Positions 51,416-60,689 of a stretch of 64,000 nucleotides of DNA are shown here, piece after piece. This stretch comes from Pontibacillus sp. HMF3514 (GTDB lineage Bacteria; Bacillota; Bacilli; Bacillales; BH030062): NCBI RefSeq assembly GCF_009858175.1, contig NZ_CP047393.1, forward strand, positions 1,612,001-1,676,000. Direction: 5' to 3'. Position 1 is the stretch's first letter, and each line of letters begins with the position of its first letter. Both the position numbers and the translations under genes were made by a program. The notes beneath the pieces were generated by a model. It was not told where the DNA came from, ran no database searches, and saw only the letters and a program-made list of their open reading frames with translations.

Positions 51416-52396
51416 ATGTTTGAACATATTACAGTATTAAAGCAAGAAACCGTCAATGAATTAGATATAAAACCGAATGGTCTGTATGTCGACTGTACCT
51501 TAGGTGGTGGAGGACATTCTGAAAAGATTGTTCAAGAGCTAAATGATGAGGGTAGGCTGATTGCTTTTGATCAGGATACAACAGCGCTTGAACATGCCAG
51601 ACAACGACTTGACTCCCATAAGGAAAAGATCACATTTGTTCATGCGAATTTTCGCCAATTACAAGAAAAGCTTGCAGAACTAGGCGTGCATGAAGTTGAT
51701 GGGATTGTATTTGACTTAGGCGTTTCTTCTCCCCAGTTAGATGAAGAAGAACGAGGTTTTAGTTACCATCAAGAAGCTAAGTTAGATATGCGAATGAATC
51801 GAGAGCAAGCTCTTAGTGCATATGAAGTTGTGAATGAGTGGTCGTTTAATGATCTAGTGAAAATATTCTTTAAATATGGAGAAGAGAAATTTTCCAAACA
51901 AATTGCTCGTGGAATAGAACAGTCTAGAGAAAAAGAACCAATTGAAACCACCACTCAACTAGTGGATATTATTAAAGATGCTATTCCTGCACCTGCTAGA
52001 CGAAAAGGTGGTCACCCGGGTAAACGAATTTTTCAGGCAATCCGTATTGCTGTTAATGATGAACTTGGAGCATTTGAAGATGCTTTACACCAGGCAGCAG
52101 AGGTGGTGTCAATTGATGGTCGTATTGCCGTCATTACGTTCCATTCTTTAGAAGATCGTATATGTAAACAAGCTTTTAAAAAGTGGAGTAGTAACCCGCC
52201 ATTGCCAAAGAATATCCCTGTTATTCCTGAGGATAAGCAACCTCCTTTTGAATTAACGACAAGAAAACCAATTACACCGAACGAAGAAGAACTTGAACAG
52301 AACCGCAGAGCTCGTTCTTCAAGATTAAGAGTTGTAAAGAAAATCCGACCTTGGAATGAAGAATTCCGACTGGATGAAAGGTGGAATAAGAGATGA
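51416..52396 (+). CDS. rsmH: 16S rRNA m4C1402 methyltransferase RsmH (MraW)
   Basis: The 326-residue SAM-dependent enzyme methylates N4 of C1402 in 16S rRNA. Conserved motifs are [14 protein letters not shown] (SAM binding), [25 protein letters not shown] and [24 protein letters not shown] precedes the ATG. The stop overlaps ftsL by four bases. Confidence 0.98.
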   Translation: MFEHITVLKQETVNELDIKPNGLYVDCTLGGGGHSEKIVQELNDEGRLIAFDQDTTALEHARQRLDSHKEKITFVHANFRQLQEKLAELGVHEVDGIVFDLGVSSPQLDEEERGFSYHQEAKLDMRMNREQALSAYEVVNEWSFNDLVKIFFKYGEEKFSKQIARGIEQSREKEPIETTTQLVDIIKDAIPAPARRKGGHPGKRIFQAIRIAVNDELGAFEDALHQAAEVVSIDGRIAVITFHSLEDRICKQAFKKWSSNPPLPKNIPVIPEDKQPPFELTTRKPITPNEEELEQNRRARSSRLRVVKKIRPWNEEFRLDERWNKR

Positions 52397-52767
52397 GCGC
52401 AGAAAAAGCAAGAGTTTTACATGATGCACAACAACAAACGCAAACGCAGCAACAACAGACGAAAGTTCATGTACATAAGAAGAAGTGGGTATCAACAGGC
52501 GAAAAAGCTTTGTACACCCTTGTTAGTAGTCTTGCCATTGCTGCGAGTGTCTTCATTGTGTCTTACTCGTCTTCTTTAGATAGTATGAACCGAGATATTC
52601 AAAAGCTTGAGGGAAATATTTCAGATCAAAAGGTAGTTAATGAAAACCTACAGTTCAAGATCAAAGAATTGAGTGACCCTGAACGCATCTTAAAAATTGC
52701 TAAAAAGAATGGGTTAAAGATCCACCAGTCAAAAGTTAAACAAGCTGATACAGTTTCAGGTAGCTAA
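52393..52767 (+). CDS. ftsL: Cell-division protein FtsL
   Basis: A bitopic protein of 124 residues: Gln-rich basic cytosolic N terminus (to about 42), one membrane helix (about 43-60, [16 protein letters not shown]) and an extracellular coiled coil with a leucine-zipper pattern. FtsL joins DivIC, DivIB and PBP2B in the divisome and is turned over by RasP in B. subtilis. It overlaps rsmH by four bases (ATGA) and lies 19 bases before pbpB. Confidence 0.94.
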   Translation: MSAEKARVLHDAQQQTQTQQQQTKVHVHKKKWVSTGEKALYTLVSSLAIAASVFIVSYSSSLDSMNRDIQKLEGNISDQKVVNENLQFKIKELSDPERILKIAKKNGLKIHQSKVKQADTVSGS

Positions 52768-52786
52768 GTAAGGAGAATAGAAGGCT

Positions 52787-55033
52787 ATGAAAAAAAGCAA
52801 AACAACCCATCGTATGTCGAAAGTCATGATGGTCTTTTTCACGCTCCTATTTGTGGTATTGTTCGGACGCTTTTTTTACATCCAGTCGACAGGTGAAATT
52901 AAAGGGGTAACCCTTGAAGATTGGGCTGAAAAAAAGCGGACGAGCTCATATTCCATTGATGCGAATCGTGGAAAGATTGTTGATCGGAATGGGATGACAT
53001 TAGCCTATGATCGTCCAACATATAGCATTTTTGCTATTGTGGAAGAAGAGTACTCTAAAGGATTAGACGAACCCAAGCACGTTGTAGACACTTCAAAAAC
53101 AGCTGAAAAGCTAGCTCCAATATTGAATATGGATCAATCCAGAATCTCCTCTATCATTCAGCAAGGAAAAGAAAAAGATCGTTTTCAAGTTGAATTTGGC
53201 TCAAATGGGCGGTACCTCTCACAAGAAAAACGAGATAAGATAAAATCTCTCCATCTACCAGGTATTAATTTTAGAGCGGAAGCAAAACGATATTATCCAA
53301 ATGGGATGTTTGCCTCTCACGTCGTTGGATTTGCTCAACGAAAAGGAGAAGATGGTAAGATCACAGGTGTACTAGGGATTGAAAACCAAATGGATAAGAA
53401 GCTTACTGAAAAGAATGGATCTATATCTTTTCAGCGAGATAAATATAATCAAAAGCTTCTGAATCCGGAAGAAGTCATCCAAGAACCAAAAGATGGCGAT
53501 ACCATTCAGTTAACCTTAGATCAAAAGATTCAAACCTTTTTAGAAGACGCGATGACACACGTTCAAAAGCAATACGAACCGAAAAAAATGATGGCGGTGG
53601 TGATGGATCCCAAAACTGGAGAGGTTCTTGCCTCTAGTAATCGACCAAGTTTTGACCCTAATAACCGATCAAATATCAAAAATTGGTATAACGACGTATT
53701 GGCTTATCCTTTTGAACCTGGCTCAACGATGAAAATATTCACTGTTGCTGCTGCGATGGACGCTGGAGTTTATGATGGTAAGGAAACCTATGATTCAGGC
53801 TCATACAAAATTGAAGAGATTACACGACCTATTCGTGACCATTACCGACCAGGTTGGGGTGAGATCACCTATAACGAAGGGATTCAACGTTCTTCCAATG
53901 TGGCGGCAGCGAAACTAGTATGGGAGAAACTTGGCACAGACAAGTTTTTAAGTTACCTAAAAGATTTTGGTTTTGATCAAAAAACAGGTATAGACCTTCC
54001 AGGTGAAACAGCAGGAAACATCTTATATAATTGGCCGATCGAGAAGTTAACGACTTCTTATGGTCAAGGGACAACTGTTACGCCTATGCAACTCATGAAA
54101 GCTGCAACTGCAGTAGCGAATGATGGGAAAATGATGAAGCCCTATGTGATTTCAAAGGTTTTAGATCCGAATTCAAACGAAACGATTCAAAAAACAAAGC
54201 CAGAGGTAGTTGGAGAACCAATCGATGCATCTACGGCTAAGTCCGTACGAAATCTTCTGGGCAAAGTAGTAACAAGCGAAAACGGAACCGGGAAAAACTA
54301 CAAATTATCTGACTTCTCTGTAGCTGGTAAGACAGGGACAGCGCAGATACCAGACCCAGATGGTCCAGGGTATTTAAGCGGTTCCCCAGAAGACTATATG
54401 TTCTCCTTTTTAGGTATGGCTCCCAAAGAGGATCCAGAGTTGATGATGTATGTTGCGGTAAAACAGCCTAAATTAAAAGGAAATGAATTAGGGTCAGAAC
54501 CCGTTTCCTATATATTTAAAACGGTAATGGAAAACAGTCTACATTATTTAAATATCCAACCGGATAAGCAGAACAAAAAGATGGATGTACAACCGAAAAC
54601 AATAGAGGATCTAACTGGTAAATCAGTCAAACAAGCAAAAAGTCAGTTACAGAAGAATGGCTTGAAACCTGTAGTACTAGGTGAAGGTTCAACCATACAG
54701 AAGACACTTCCAGCTCAAGGAAAGCAAGTTTTTCAAAATGAGCGAGTCTTGCTTTTAACTAAAGGGGACGTAAAAATGCCAAATATGAATTCTTGGTCCC
54801 TGAGAGATGTATTAAAGTTTAGCAATTTAATGGACATGAAGCTCGATTACATGGGAAGTGGGTTTGTGTATAAACAAAGTATACAACCTGGTTCAATCGT
54901 TCGAAAAAATGATTATCTTACAGTAGAACTCTCTCCACCTGGAGAACGAGGAGAGACACCTGAAACGAATTCTCAAGAAAACGAACGATCTATGCAAGAG
55001 CAAAATGAAGAAAAAGAAGAAGAAGAGGCGTAA
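52787..55033 (+). CDS. pbpB: Penicillin-binding protein 2B (septal transpeptidase)
   Basis: Class B PBP that cross-links septal peptidoglycan with FtsW. The 748 residues comprise a membrane anchor (13-33), dimerisation domain, transpeptidase domain and two C-terminal PASTA repeats (about 605-730). The transpeptidase motifs are SxxK in EPGSTMKIF (near 313), SxN in RSSNVAAAK and KTG in AGKTGTAQ. A Glu-rich tail follows the PASTA repeats. AAGGAGAATAGAAGGCT precedes the ATG. The SpoVD gene follows after 80 bases. Confidence 0.96.
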   Translation: MKKSKTTHRMSKVMMVFFTLLFVVLFGRFFYIQSTGEIKGVTLEDWAEKKRTSSYSIDANRGKIVDRNGMTLAYDRPTYSIFAIVEEEYSKGLDEPKHVVDTSKTAEKLAPILNMDQSRISSIIQQGKEKDRFQVEFGSNGRYLSQEKRDKIKSLHLPGINFRAEAKRYYPNGMFASHVVGFAQRKGEDGKITGVLGIENQMDKKLTEKNGSISFQRDKYNQKLLNPEEVIQEPKDGDTIQLTLDQKIQTFLEDAMTHVQKQYEPKKMMAVVMDPKTGEVLASSNRPSFDPNNRSNIKNWYNDVLAYPFEPGSTMKIFTVAAAMDAGVYDGKETYDSGSYKIEEITRPIRDHYRPGWGEITYNEGIQRSSNVAAAKLVWEKLGTDKFLSYLKDFGFDQKTGIDLPGETAGNILYNWPIEKLTTSYGQGTTVTPMQLMKAATAVANDGKMMKPYVISKVLDPNSNETIQKTKPEVVGEPIDASTAKSVRNLLGKVVTSENGTGKNYKLSDFSVAGKTGTAQIPDPDGPGYLSGSPEDYMFSFLGMAPKEDPELMMYVAVKQPKLKGNELGSEPVSYIFKTVMENSLHYLNIQPDKQNKKMDVQPKTIEDLTGKSVKQAKSQLQKNGLKPVVLGEGSTIQKTLPAQGKQVFQNERVLLLTKGDVKMPNMNSWSLRDVLKFSNLMDMKLDYMGSGFVYKQSIQPGSIVRKNDYLTVELSPPGERGETPETNSQENERSMQEQNEEKEEEEA

Positions 55034-55113
55034 TAAGACAGGCAGTGTTCTAATCGTGATTAGCCACACATAAAATGGATACAAGCTTACTATGGACATA
55101 AAGGAGATGTACC

Positions 55114-57063
55114 ATGAAACGTGTATCCAATGTGACGCTAAGAAAACGTTTAGTCACTGTCTTTCTCTTTGCAATGGTCATTTTTGCAATTATTGACATT
55201 CGATTAGGCTATGTTCAATTTATTATTGGTGATGGGATTATGAAAAAAGCACGCGATTCGTGGAGTCGGGATATCCCATTTCAACCTGAACGTGGTGAGA
55301 TTGTAGATCGGAATGGAGAAATTCTAGCAGAAAATGTGACTGCGCCATCTGTAATGCTCGCACCACGTCAAATTAAAAATCCTCAACTTGTTGCTGAAAA
55401 ACTCTCAGAAGTGCTTGGAATATCAGTAGAAAAAGCTTATAAACATGCCACAAAAAATGCAAACATTGAGAAAATACAACCAGAAGGAAGAAAGTTGACG
55501 GAAGAGCAAGCCGAAACACTAAGCCAACTTAATCTAGACGGTGTTTATATCGCAAAAGACTCAAAGCGCCACTATCCTAAAGGGGAGTATCTATCACATG
55601 TATTAGGTTTTAGTGGGATTGATAATCAGGGGTTAATGGGGCTTGAATTGTATTATGATGATTACCTCAAAGGGAAAGAGGGTTATTTATCCTTCTTCGC
55701 TGACGCAAAGGGGAGAAAAATGCCCAAGCTTGCTGATGTTTATCAACCTCCGAAAGATGGGTATAATTTAAAGCTGACAATTGATGATAGGGTTCAAACG
55801 ATCATTGAAAGGGAACTGGATAATGCTCAGGCAAAATACAATCCTGATGGAGCCTTAGCTATAGCAATGGATCCCGATACAGGTGAAATATTGGCTATGT
55901 CTAGCCGACCCACATTTCACCCAGAAAATTATCAGCACGTAGACCAAAAAGTCTATAACCGAAACTTGCCTGTATGGAGTACCTATGAGCCAGGGTCAAC
56001 GTTTAAGATTATTACGTTAGCAGCAACTTTAGAAGAAGGACTGGTTGATCTATATGATGACCACTTTTATGATAGAGGGGCTATTAAAGTTGATGGTGCT
56101 ACCTTGCATTGCTGGAAAAGTGGAGGTCATGGGAGTCAATCTTACTTAGAAGTCGTACAAAATTCTTGTAACCCAGGCTTTGTCACAATGGGTGAGCGGT
56201 TAGGAAAAGAAAAACTTTTCACGTACATTCGAGACTTTGGCTTCGGTCAAAAGACAGGGATTGATTTACAGGGTGAAGGAAAAGGGATTTTGTTTAAAGA
56301 AAGTCAGGTAGGACCTGTAGAGTTAGCAACAACTGCTTTTGGTCAAGGGGTATCTGTAACACCCATTCAGCAAGTGACAGCTGTTGCTGCTGCAGTGAAT
56401 GGAGGATACTTATATCAACCTTATATAGCTAAGGAATGGATTGATCCAGCCAGTGGTGAAGTGGTTGAGAAAAGTGAACCCCAAATGAAAGAACGTATTA
56501 TTTCTGATGAAACGTCGAAAAAGATTCGTGAAGCACTTGAAAGTGTCGTTGCTAAAGGAACAGGGCGAGGTGCTTATGTTGAAGGGTATCGAGTAGGAGG
56601 AAAAACGGGTACTGCGCAAAAAGTGGGGGAAGATGGAAGGTATATGAGCAATAATCATATTGTATCCTTTATTGGGTTTGCTCCAGCGGATGATCCAGAG
56701 TTGGTTGTTTATCTAGCCATTGATAACCCTAAAAACACTGTTCAATTTGGTGGAGTTGTAGCAGCTCCAATTGTTGGTAATATGATGGGAGATAGTCTTA
56801 GAGCAATGGGTGTGGAAAAACGTACGGATGGGCTTGAAAAAGAAATTCAGTGGCCTGATTTACCAAGAGTAGAAGTACCTGATCTGGTTGGCTTAGAAAA
56901 AAAGGATTTAATGAAGTATTTGGTGAATTTGTCAATAGAAACAAGTGGAGAAGGGAAATACATTGTAGATCAAGCACCTAAAGCGGGAATAAAGGTTGAA
57001 CAGGGTTCCAAAATTCGCCTTTTCTTAACTGACGAACCTCCTAAAAATGCTACATCTCAATAA
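55114..57063 (+). CDS. spoVD: Sporulation-specific PBP SpoVD
   Basis: Class B PBP that makes spore cortex with SpoVE. The 649 residues have an anchor (11-33), transpeptidase motifs EPGSTFKII (SxxK), NSCNPGF (S-C-N) and GGKTGTAQ, and a single C-terminal PASTA domain (about 585-640), which distinguishes it from PBP2B with two. In B. subtilis it is made in the mother cell under sigma-E. Two Cys near the active site (HCWKSGG and NSCN) match those oxidised in inactive SpoVD and reduced by StoA. AAGGAGATGTACC precedes the ATG. Confidence 0.95.
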   Translation: MKRVSNVTLRKRLVTVFLFAMVIFAIIDIRLGYVQFIIGDGIMKKARDSWSRDIPFQPERGEIVDRNGEILAENVTAPSVMLAPRQIKNPQLVAEKLSEVLGISVEKAYKHATKNANIEKIQPEGRKLTEEQAETLSQLNLDGVYIAKDSKRHYPKGEYLSHVLGFSGIDNQGLMGLELYYDDYLKGKEGYLSFFADAKGRKMPKLADVYQPPKDGYNLKLTIDDRVQTIIERELDNAQAKYNPDGALAIAMDPDTGEILAMSSRPTFHPENYQHVDQKVYNRNLPVWSTYEPGSTFKIITLAATLEEGLVDLYDDHFYDRGAIKVDGATLHCWKSGGHGSQSYLEVVQNSCNPGFVTMGERLGKEKLFTYIRDFGFGQKTGIDLQGEGKGILFKESQVGPVELATTAFGQGVSVTPIQQVTAVAAAVNGGYLYQPYIAKEWIDPASGEVVEKSEPQMKERIISDETSKKIREALESVVAKGTGRGAYVEGYRVGGKTGTAQKVGEDGRYMSNNHIVSFIGFAPADDPELVVYLAIDNPKNTVQFGGVVAAPIVGNMMGDSLRAMGVEKRTDGLEKEIQWPDLPRVEVPDLVGLEKKDLMKYLVNLSIETSGEGKYIVDQAPKAGIKVEQGSKIRLFLTDEPPKNATSQ

Positions 57064-57081
57064 GAACAATCGCAGAGCACC

Positions 57082-57117
57082 CTTTACTTTGCTATAATAA
57101 AACGGTGTAAAGTAAAG
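57082..57117 (+). promoter_or_regulatory. murE promoter flanked by an inverted repeat
   Basis: TATAAT (57093-57098) lies between CTTTACTTT (57082-57090) and AAAGTAAAG (57109-57117), a perfect nine-base inverted repeat. No good -35 is visible. The repeat could be an operator or an mRNA hairpin, about 30 bases before murE. Confidence 0.45.
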
Positions 57118-57146
57118 AAATTCAAACAATGTAAGGAGTCACATTT

Positions 57147-58610
57147 ATGAAACTAGGAAACTTATTAGAGACTCTTCATGTATATACTGCAACGAAAAGT
57201 ATAGAGCATGTACAAGTAAATGGAATTAAAATGGACTCAAGAGCCGTACAAAAGGATGATTTATTTATTTGTATTGAAGGCTTCACGGTTGATGGCCATG
57301 ATTTTGTCGCACAAGCTGAAGAAAAAGGGGCAAGTGCAATCATTGCCCAGAAACCGATTGAAGCCTCAATCCCAGTAATTTTAGTAAGCGACAGTAATAA
57401 GGCGCTTGCTAAACTATCCAACCATTTTTATGGTTACCCAACCAATCATCTTCATTTAGTTGGAGTCACAGGCACGAATGGAAAGACAACAACATCTTAT
57501 TTGATTGATTCTATTTTCCAAGAGGCACAGAAAACAACTGGTTTAATTGGAACCATTCAAATGAAAATTGGAGAGAATACATATCCTGTAAAAAACACAA
57601 CGCCAGACTCACTATTTTTACAGCAAAACTTTTCTCAAATGGTTGATGAAGGTGTAGATGCAGCAGTAATGGAAGTATCATCTCATGCCTTAGACTTAGG
57701 GAGGGTCCATGGGTGTGATTTTGATATAGCGGTTTATACCAATCTCTCACAGGATCATCTAGATTTTCATAAAGACATGGATGATTACTTGCGTGCGAAA
57801 TCGCTTCTTTTCTCACAATTGGGGAATGGATATCATCAAAAGCCGAAATATGCTGTGATAAACCGTGATGATGAACATTGTGATTTTCTTATTAAAAGTA
57901 CAGCACAAGAAGTCATTACATATGGATTACAAGATCGAGCAGATATAGTTGCAAAAAACCTTAGCTTAACAGCAGGCGGAACTTCTTTTACACTACGAAC
58001 TCCTAGTGGGGACATTTACATTGAAAGCCCTCTTGTAGGAGAATTCAGTGTGTATAATATGCTGGCAGCAGCGAGTACGGCATGGTTATCTGGAATTTCC
58101 CTCGAAACCATTAAACATTCCTTGGAACAAACGAAAGGTGTACGTGGGCGATTTGAACCTGTGTTAGCCGGTCAAGATTTCGGCGTTATTGTTGATTATG
58201 CTCATACACCTGATTCTTTAGAGAATGTTTTAAAGACGGTAAAATCCTTTGTTGAAAACCGAATTTTTGTTGTTATTGGTTGTGGTGGAGATCGTGACCG
58301 AACGAAGCGACCTTTAATGGCTCAAGCGGCAGTGAAGTATGCAGATCATACCTATTTAACATCCGATAACCCTCGTTCAGAGGATCCCAAAGCCATTCTA
58401 GAGGATATGGAAAATGGTGTGACTGGTGAAGATTATACGGTTATCGTGGATCGAAGAGAAGCGATTAATGAAGCCGTTCAACATGCAACTGCTGGTGATG
58501 TGATTGTGATTGCTGGTAAAGGTCATGAAACCTATCAAGAAATCAATGGAGAGCGAACTCATTTCGATGATGTAGAGGTTGCAAAGGAAAGTATTCAATC
58601 CGGAAAATAA
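57147..58610 (+). CDS. murE: UDP-MurNAc-L-Ala-D-Glu:meso-diaminopimelate ligase MurE
   Basis: MurE adds the third amino acid of the peptidoglycan stem peptide. The 487 residues have the N-terminal UDP-binding domain (KMDSRAVQKDDLFICIEG), ATP loop VGVTGTNGKTTTSYL, NLSQDHLDFHKDM, and the C-terminal DNPR motif (TSDNPRSEDP), which selects meso-diaminopimelate rather than Lys. AAGGAGTCACATTT precedes the ATG. The next gene, murF-like, starts 13 bases after the stop. Confidence 0.98.
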   Translation: MKLGNLLETLHVYTATKSIEHVQVNGIKMDSRAVQKDDLFICIEGFTVDGHDFVAQAEEKGASAIIAQKPIEASIPVILVSDSNKALAKLSNHFYGYPTNHLHLVGVTGTNGKTTTSYLIDSIFQEAQKTTGLIGTIQMKIGENTYPVKNTTPDSLFLQQNFSQMVDEGVDAAVMEVSSHALDLGRVHGCDFDIAVYTNLSQDHLDFHKDMDDYLRAKSLLFSQLGNGYHQKPKYAVINRDDEHCDFLIKSTAQEVITYGLQDRADIVAKNLSLTAGGTSFTLRTPSGDIYIESPLVGEFSVYNMLAAASTAWLSGISLETIKHSLEQTKGVRGRFEPVLAGQDFGVIVDYAHTPDSLENVLKTVKSFVENRIFVVIGCGGDRDRTKRPLMAQAAVKYADHTYLTSDNPRSEDPKAILEDMENGVTGEDYTVIVDRREAINEAVQHATAGDVIVIAGKGHETYQEINGERTHFDDVEVAKESIQSGK

Positions 58611-58623
58611 AGGGGCTGAATGA

Positions 58624-59565
58624 ATGGGATTTTCGACTGATTGGCTAGCTGATATTCTCCCTGATTATCAAGGTGCAGTTGATTTTGGAATTGAGATTAT
58701 GGAAGTTCATCATAACCCTTCCCATTCCATGAAAAAAGCGCTGTATATTCCCGTTGATAAGAGTGAAGCTCATGCAGACTTATTAAAAGAGGCTATATCA
58801 AATGGAGCTATTGCAGCTATTTGGGATAAGGAAACACCTGCTCCAGCTTTTTTGCCAACCGATTTTCCATTATTCTTTGTCGATCATTTACAAGCTTCCT
58901 TAAATGAAGTAACAGAGGCTTACTTGGAAAAAGTGAGTCCATGTACAGTTCTTGTTACTGGAGATGAAGGGGTAGATATGACTCAAAAATACGTGTCTAC
59001 CGTTTTATCACAGCAATATGAAGTTTATGAAGCGAATTTTACAGAAAGCTCCGAGGTAGATCTTTGTCTTCAACTCTTACAAATGCCAGCTGAAACTGAA
59101 GTGCTTGTATTGGGAGTAGCACTTGGAGGTGTTGATGACCTCCAACACTTAGTGGAATTCGTCAAACTGGATTTTGGGGTTATTTCACATGTTTCTAGCA
59201 ATGGACATTCAGAAGATTTAATACAAAAAAGTGTTGAAATCTTTGCTGGACTAAAAGAGAATGGTTATGTCCTTTTAGATGGAGATGAATCTTTATTTTC
59301 ACCACTTTTTTCGAAAGAAAACGTGATCACTTGTGGTTTTAAAGAAGAAAATAAAGAGGTCATCATTGACTCTAAAGAAGATAACTTTATGGTAAATGAA
59401 TGTGTTTATAATCATCAGAACGTGGACAAAAGCTTCTTGAAGTATTTAGGATTTGCTGTAGTCATCGGTGAAAAAATAGGTCTGGAGCAAGCATCTATAC
59501 AATTGGGGTTAATAAATACCCATTACAATCAGACACATTTGTCCACTCCCACAATCCAAAAATAG
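58624..59565 (+). CDS. MurF-like protein lacking the ATP loop and C-terminal domain
   Basis: A 313-residue relative of Mur ligases, placed where many bacteria have murF. Residues about 20-70 follow the MurE/MurF N-terminal domain (EIMEVHHNPSHSMKKALYIP; NGAIAAIWDKE). Residues 105-295 follow the central domain (LDFGVISHVSS; LKENGYVLLDGDE). The P-loop, GxxGKT/S in active enzymes, reads TGDEGVDMTQ (112-121), with the Lys and Thr lost. The EMG-type acidic motif reads VLGVAL, and the about 120-residue C-terminal domain is absent. It is thus unlikely to be a ligase; a structural or regulatory role, or decay, is possible. AAAGGGG lies eight bases before the ATG. A true murF is presumably elsewhere. 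Confidence 0.8.
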   Translation: MGFSTDWLADILPDYQGAVDFGIEIMEVHHNPSHSMKKALYIPVDKSEAHADLLKEAISNGAIAAIWDKETPAPAFLPTDFPLFFVDHLQASLNEVTEAYLEKVSPCTVLVTGDEGVDMTQKYVSTVLSQQYEVYEANFTESSEVDLCLQLLQMPAETEVLVLGVALGGVDDLQHLVEFVKLDFGVISHVSSNGHSEDLIQKSVEIFAGLKENGYVLLDGDESLFSPLFSKENVITCGFKEENKEVIIDSKEDNFMVNECVYNHQNVDKSFLKYLGFAVVIGEKIGLEQASIQLGLINTHYNQTHLSTPTIQK

Positions 59566-59577
59566 GGAGAAGGTTTG

Positions 59578-59709
59578 ATGAAGTTGAGGAAAGATTTTAC
59601 CTGTAACATGATATATTCTATAAAGGACTTTTTTAACCAAAATAAAGTAAATGAAAAATTGTATTTACAATTGGACGGTCTTATGCGAATAAAAGGAGGA
59701 AAACAATGA
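59578..59709 (+). CDS. Possible 43-residue ORF coupled to mraY
   Basis: An ATG at 59578, eight bases behind GGAG, opens a frame of 43 codons ([19 protein letters not shown]... to ...RIKGGKQ) whose TGA overlaps the mraY ATG as ATGA. It fills the gap between the murF-like gene and mraY, and the mraY ribosome binding site AAAGGAGGAAA lies inside it. It may be a real small gene, a remnant of the missing MurF C terminus, or a chance frame in AT-rich DNA. There is one Cys and no clear membrane segment. Confidence 0.4.
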   Translation: MKLRKDFTCNMIYSIKDFFNQNKVNEKLYLQLDGLMRIKGGKQ

Positions 59710-60689
59710 ATGCACAAGTACTATTAATCACTATGGCAATAGCATTTTTAATTACCGTCCTCATCTCACCGATCTTTATTCCTTTTTTACGTAGGTTAAA
59801 ATTTGGTCAGGAAATTCGAGATGAAGGTCCAAAATCCCACCAGAAGAAATCAGGGACACCAACAATGGGTGGATTGATGATTCTGGTTTCTGTAAGTATT
59901 ACAACCTTGTTCGTGGTTGCTAAATTTAATCCTCAAGCGATGAGCTTTGAAGTCTTCCTCATGCTTTTTGTAATGGTTGGTTACGGACTACTTGGCTTTT
60001 TAGATGATTTCATTAAAGTAGCCATGAAACGAAATCTTGGCTTAACTTCTAAGCAAAAAATGTTAGGTCAGCTCTTTATCGCAGCGGTCTTTTATATAAT
60101 TTTATATCGTCATGATTTCCCGACACATATCGGAATACCAGGTACTACCATGCAGTTTGATTTAGGTTGGGGCTATGCTATCTTAATTTTATTTATGCTT
60201 GTTGGTTCTTCCAACGCTGTGAACTTAACAGATGGGTTAGATGGTTTATTAGCCGGTACGGCAGCTGTTGCATTTGGTGCATTTGGGATTTTAGCTTTTC
60301 AAGGCCATCCCCAGTTTGAAATTGCTGTATTCTCACTTGCCGTTGTAGGAGCATTATTAGGATTTCTTGTGTTTAATGCCCATCCAGCCAAGGTGTTTAT
60401 GGGGGACACAGGTTCGCTTGCATTAGGAGGAGCCATAGGAGCAATCGCCATACTAACAAAGCTAGAAATTTTACTTATTATTATTGGCGGTGTATTTGTT
60501 CTAGAAACGCTATCTGTTATTATTCAAGTTATTTCATTTAAAACGACTGGAAAACGTGTATTTAAGATGAGTCCATTACACCACCATTATGAGTTAGTAG
60601 GTTGGTCTGAGTGGAGAGTAGTAACTACATTTTGGCTTGTGGCCATCTTGTTTGCAGCACTCGGTATTTACATTGAGGTGTGGCTATAA
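59706..60689 (+). CDS. mraY: Phospho-MurNAc-pentapeptide transferase MraY
   Basis: MraY makes lipid I from UDP-MurNAc-pentapeptide and undecaprenyl phosphate. The 327-residue, ten-helix protein has the motifs [25 protein letters not shown] (Asp pair), [12 protein letters not shown] and [11 protein letters not shown], with MSPLHHHYE near the C terminus. AAAGGAGGAAAACA precedes the ATG. It overlaps murD by one base (TAATG). Confidence 0.98.
   Translation: MNAQVLLITMAIAFLITVLISPIFIPFLRRLKFGQEIRDEGPKSHQKKSGTPTMGGLMILVSVSITTLFVVAKFNPQAMSFEVFLMLFVMVGYGLLGFLDDFIKVAMKRNLGLTSKQKMLGQLFIAAVFYIILYRHDFPTHIGIPGTTMQFDLGWGYAILILFMLVGSSNAVNLTDGLDGLLAGTAAVAFGAFGILAFQGHPQFEIAVFSLAVVGALLGFLVFNAHPAKVFMGDTGSLALGGAIGAIAILTKLEILLIIIGGVFVLETLSVIIQVISFKTTGKRVFKMSPLHHHYELVGWSEWRVVTTFWLVAILFAALGIYIEVWL

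Noticed and set aside
58624..59565. Simple annotation as functional murF
   Set aside because: The P-loop Lys/Thr, acidic motif and C-terminal domain are missing, so ligase activity is not supported.
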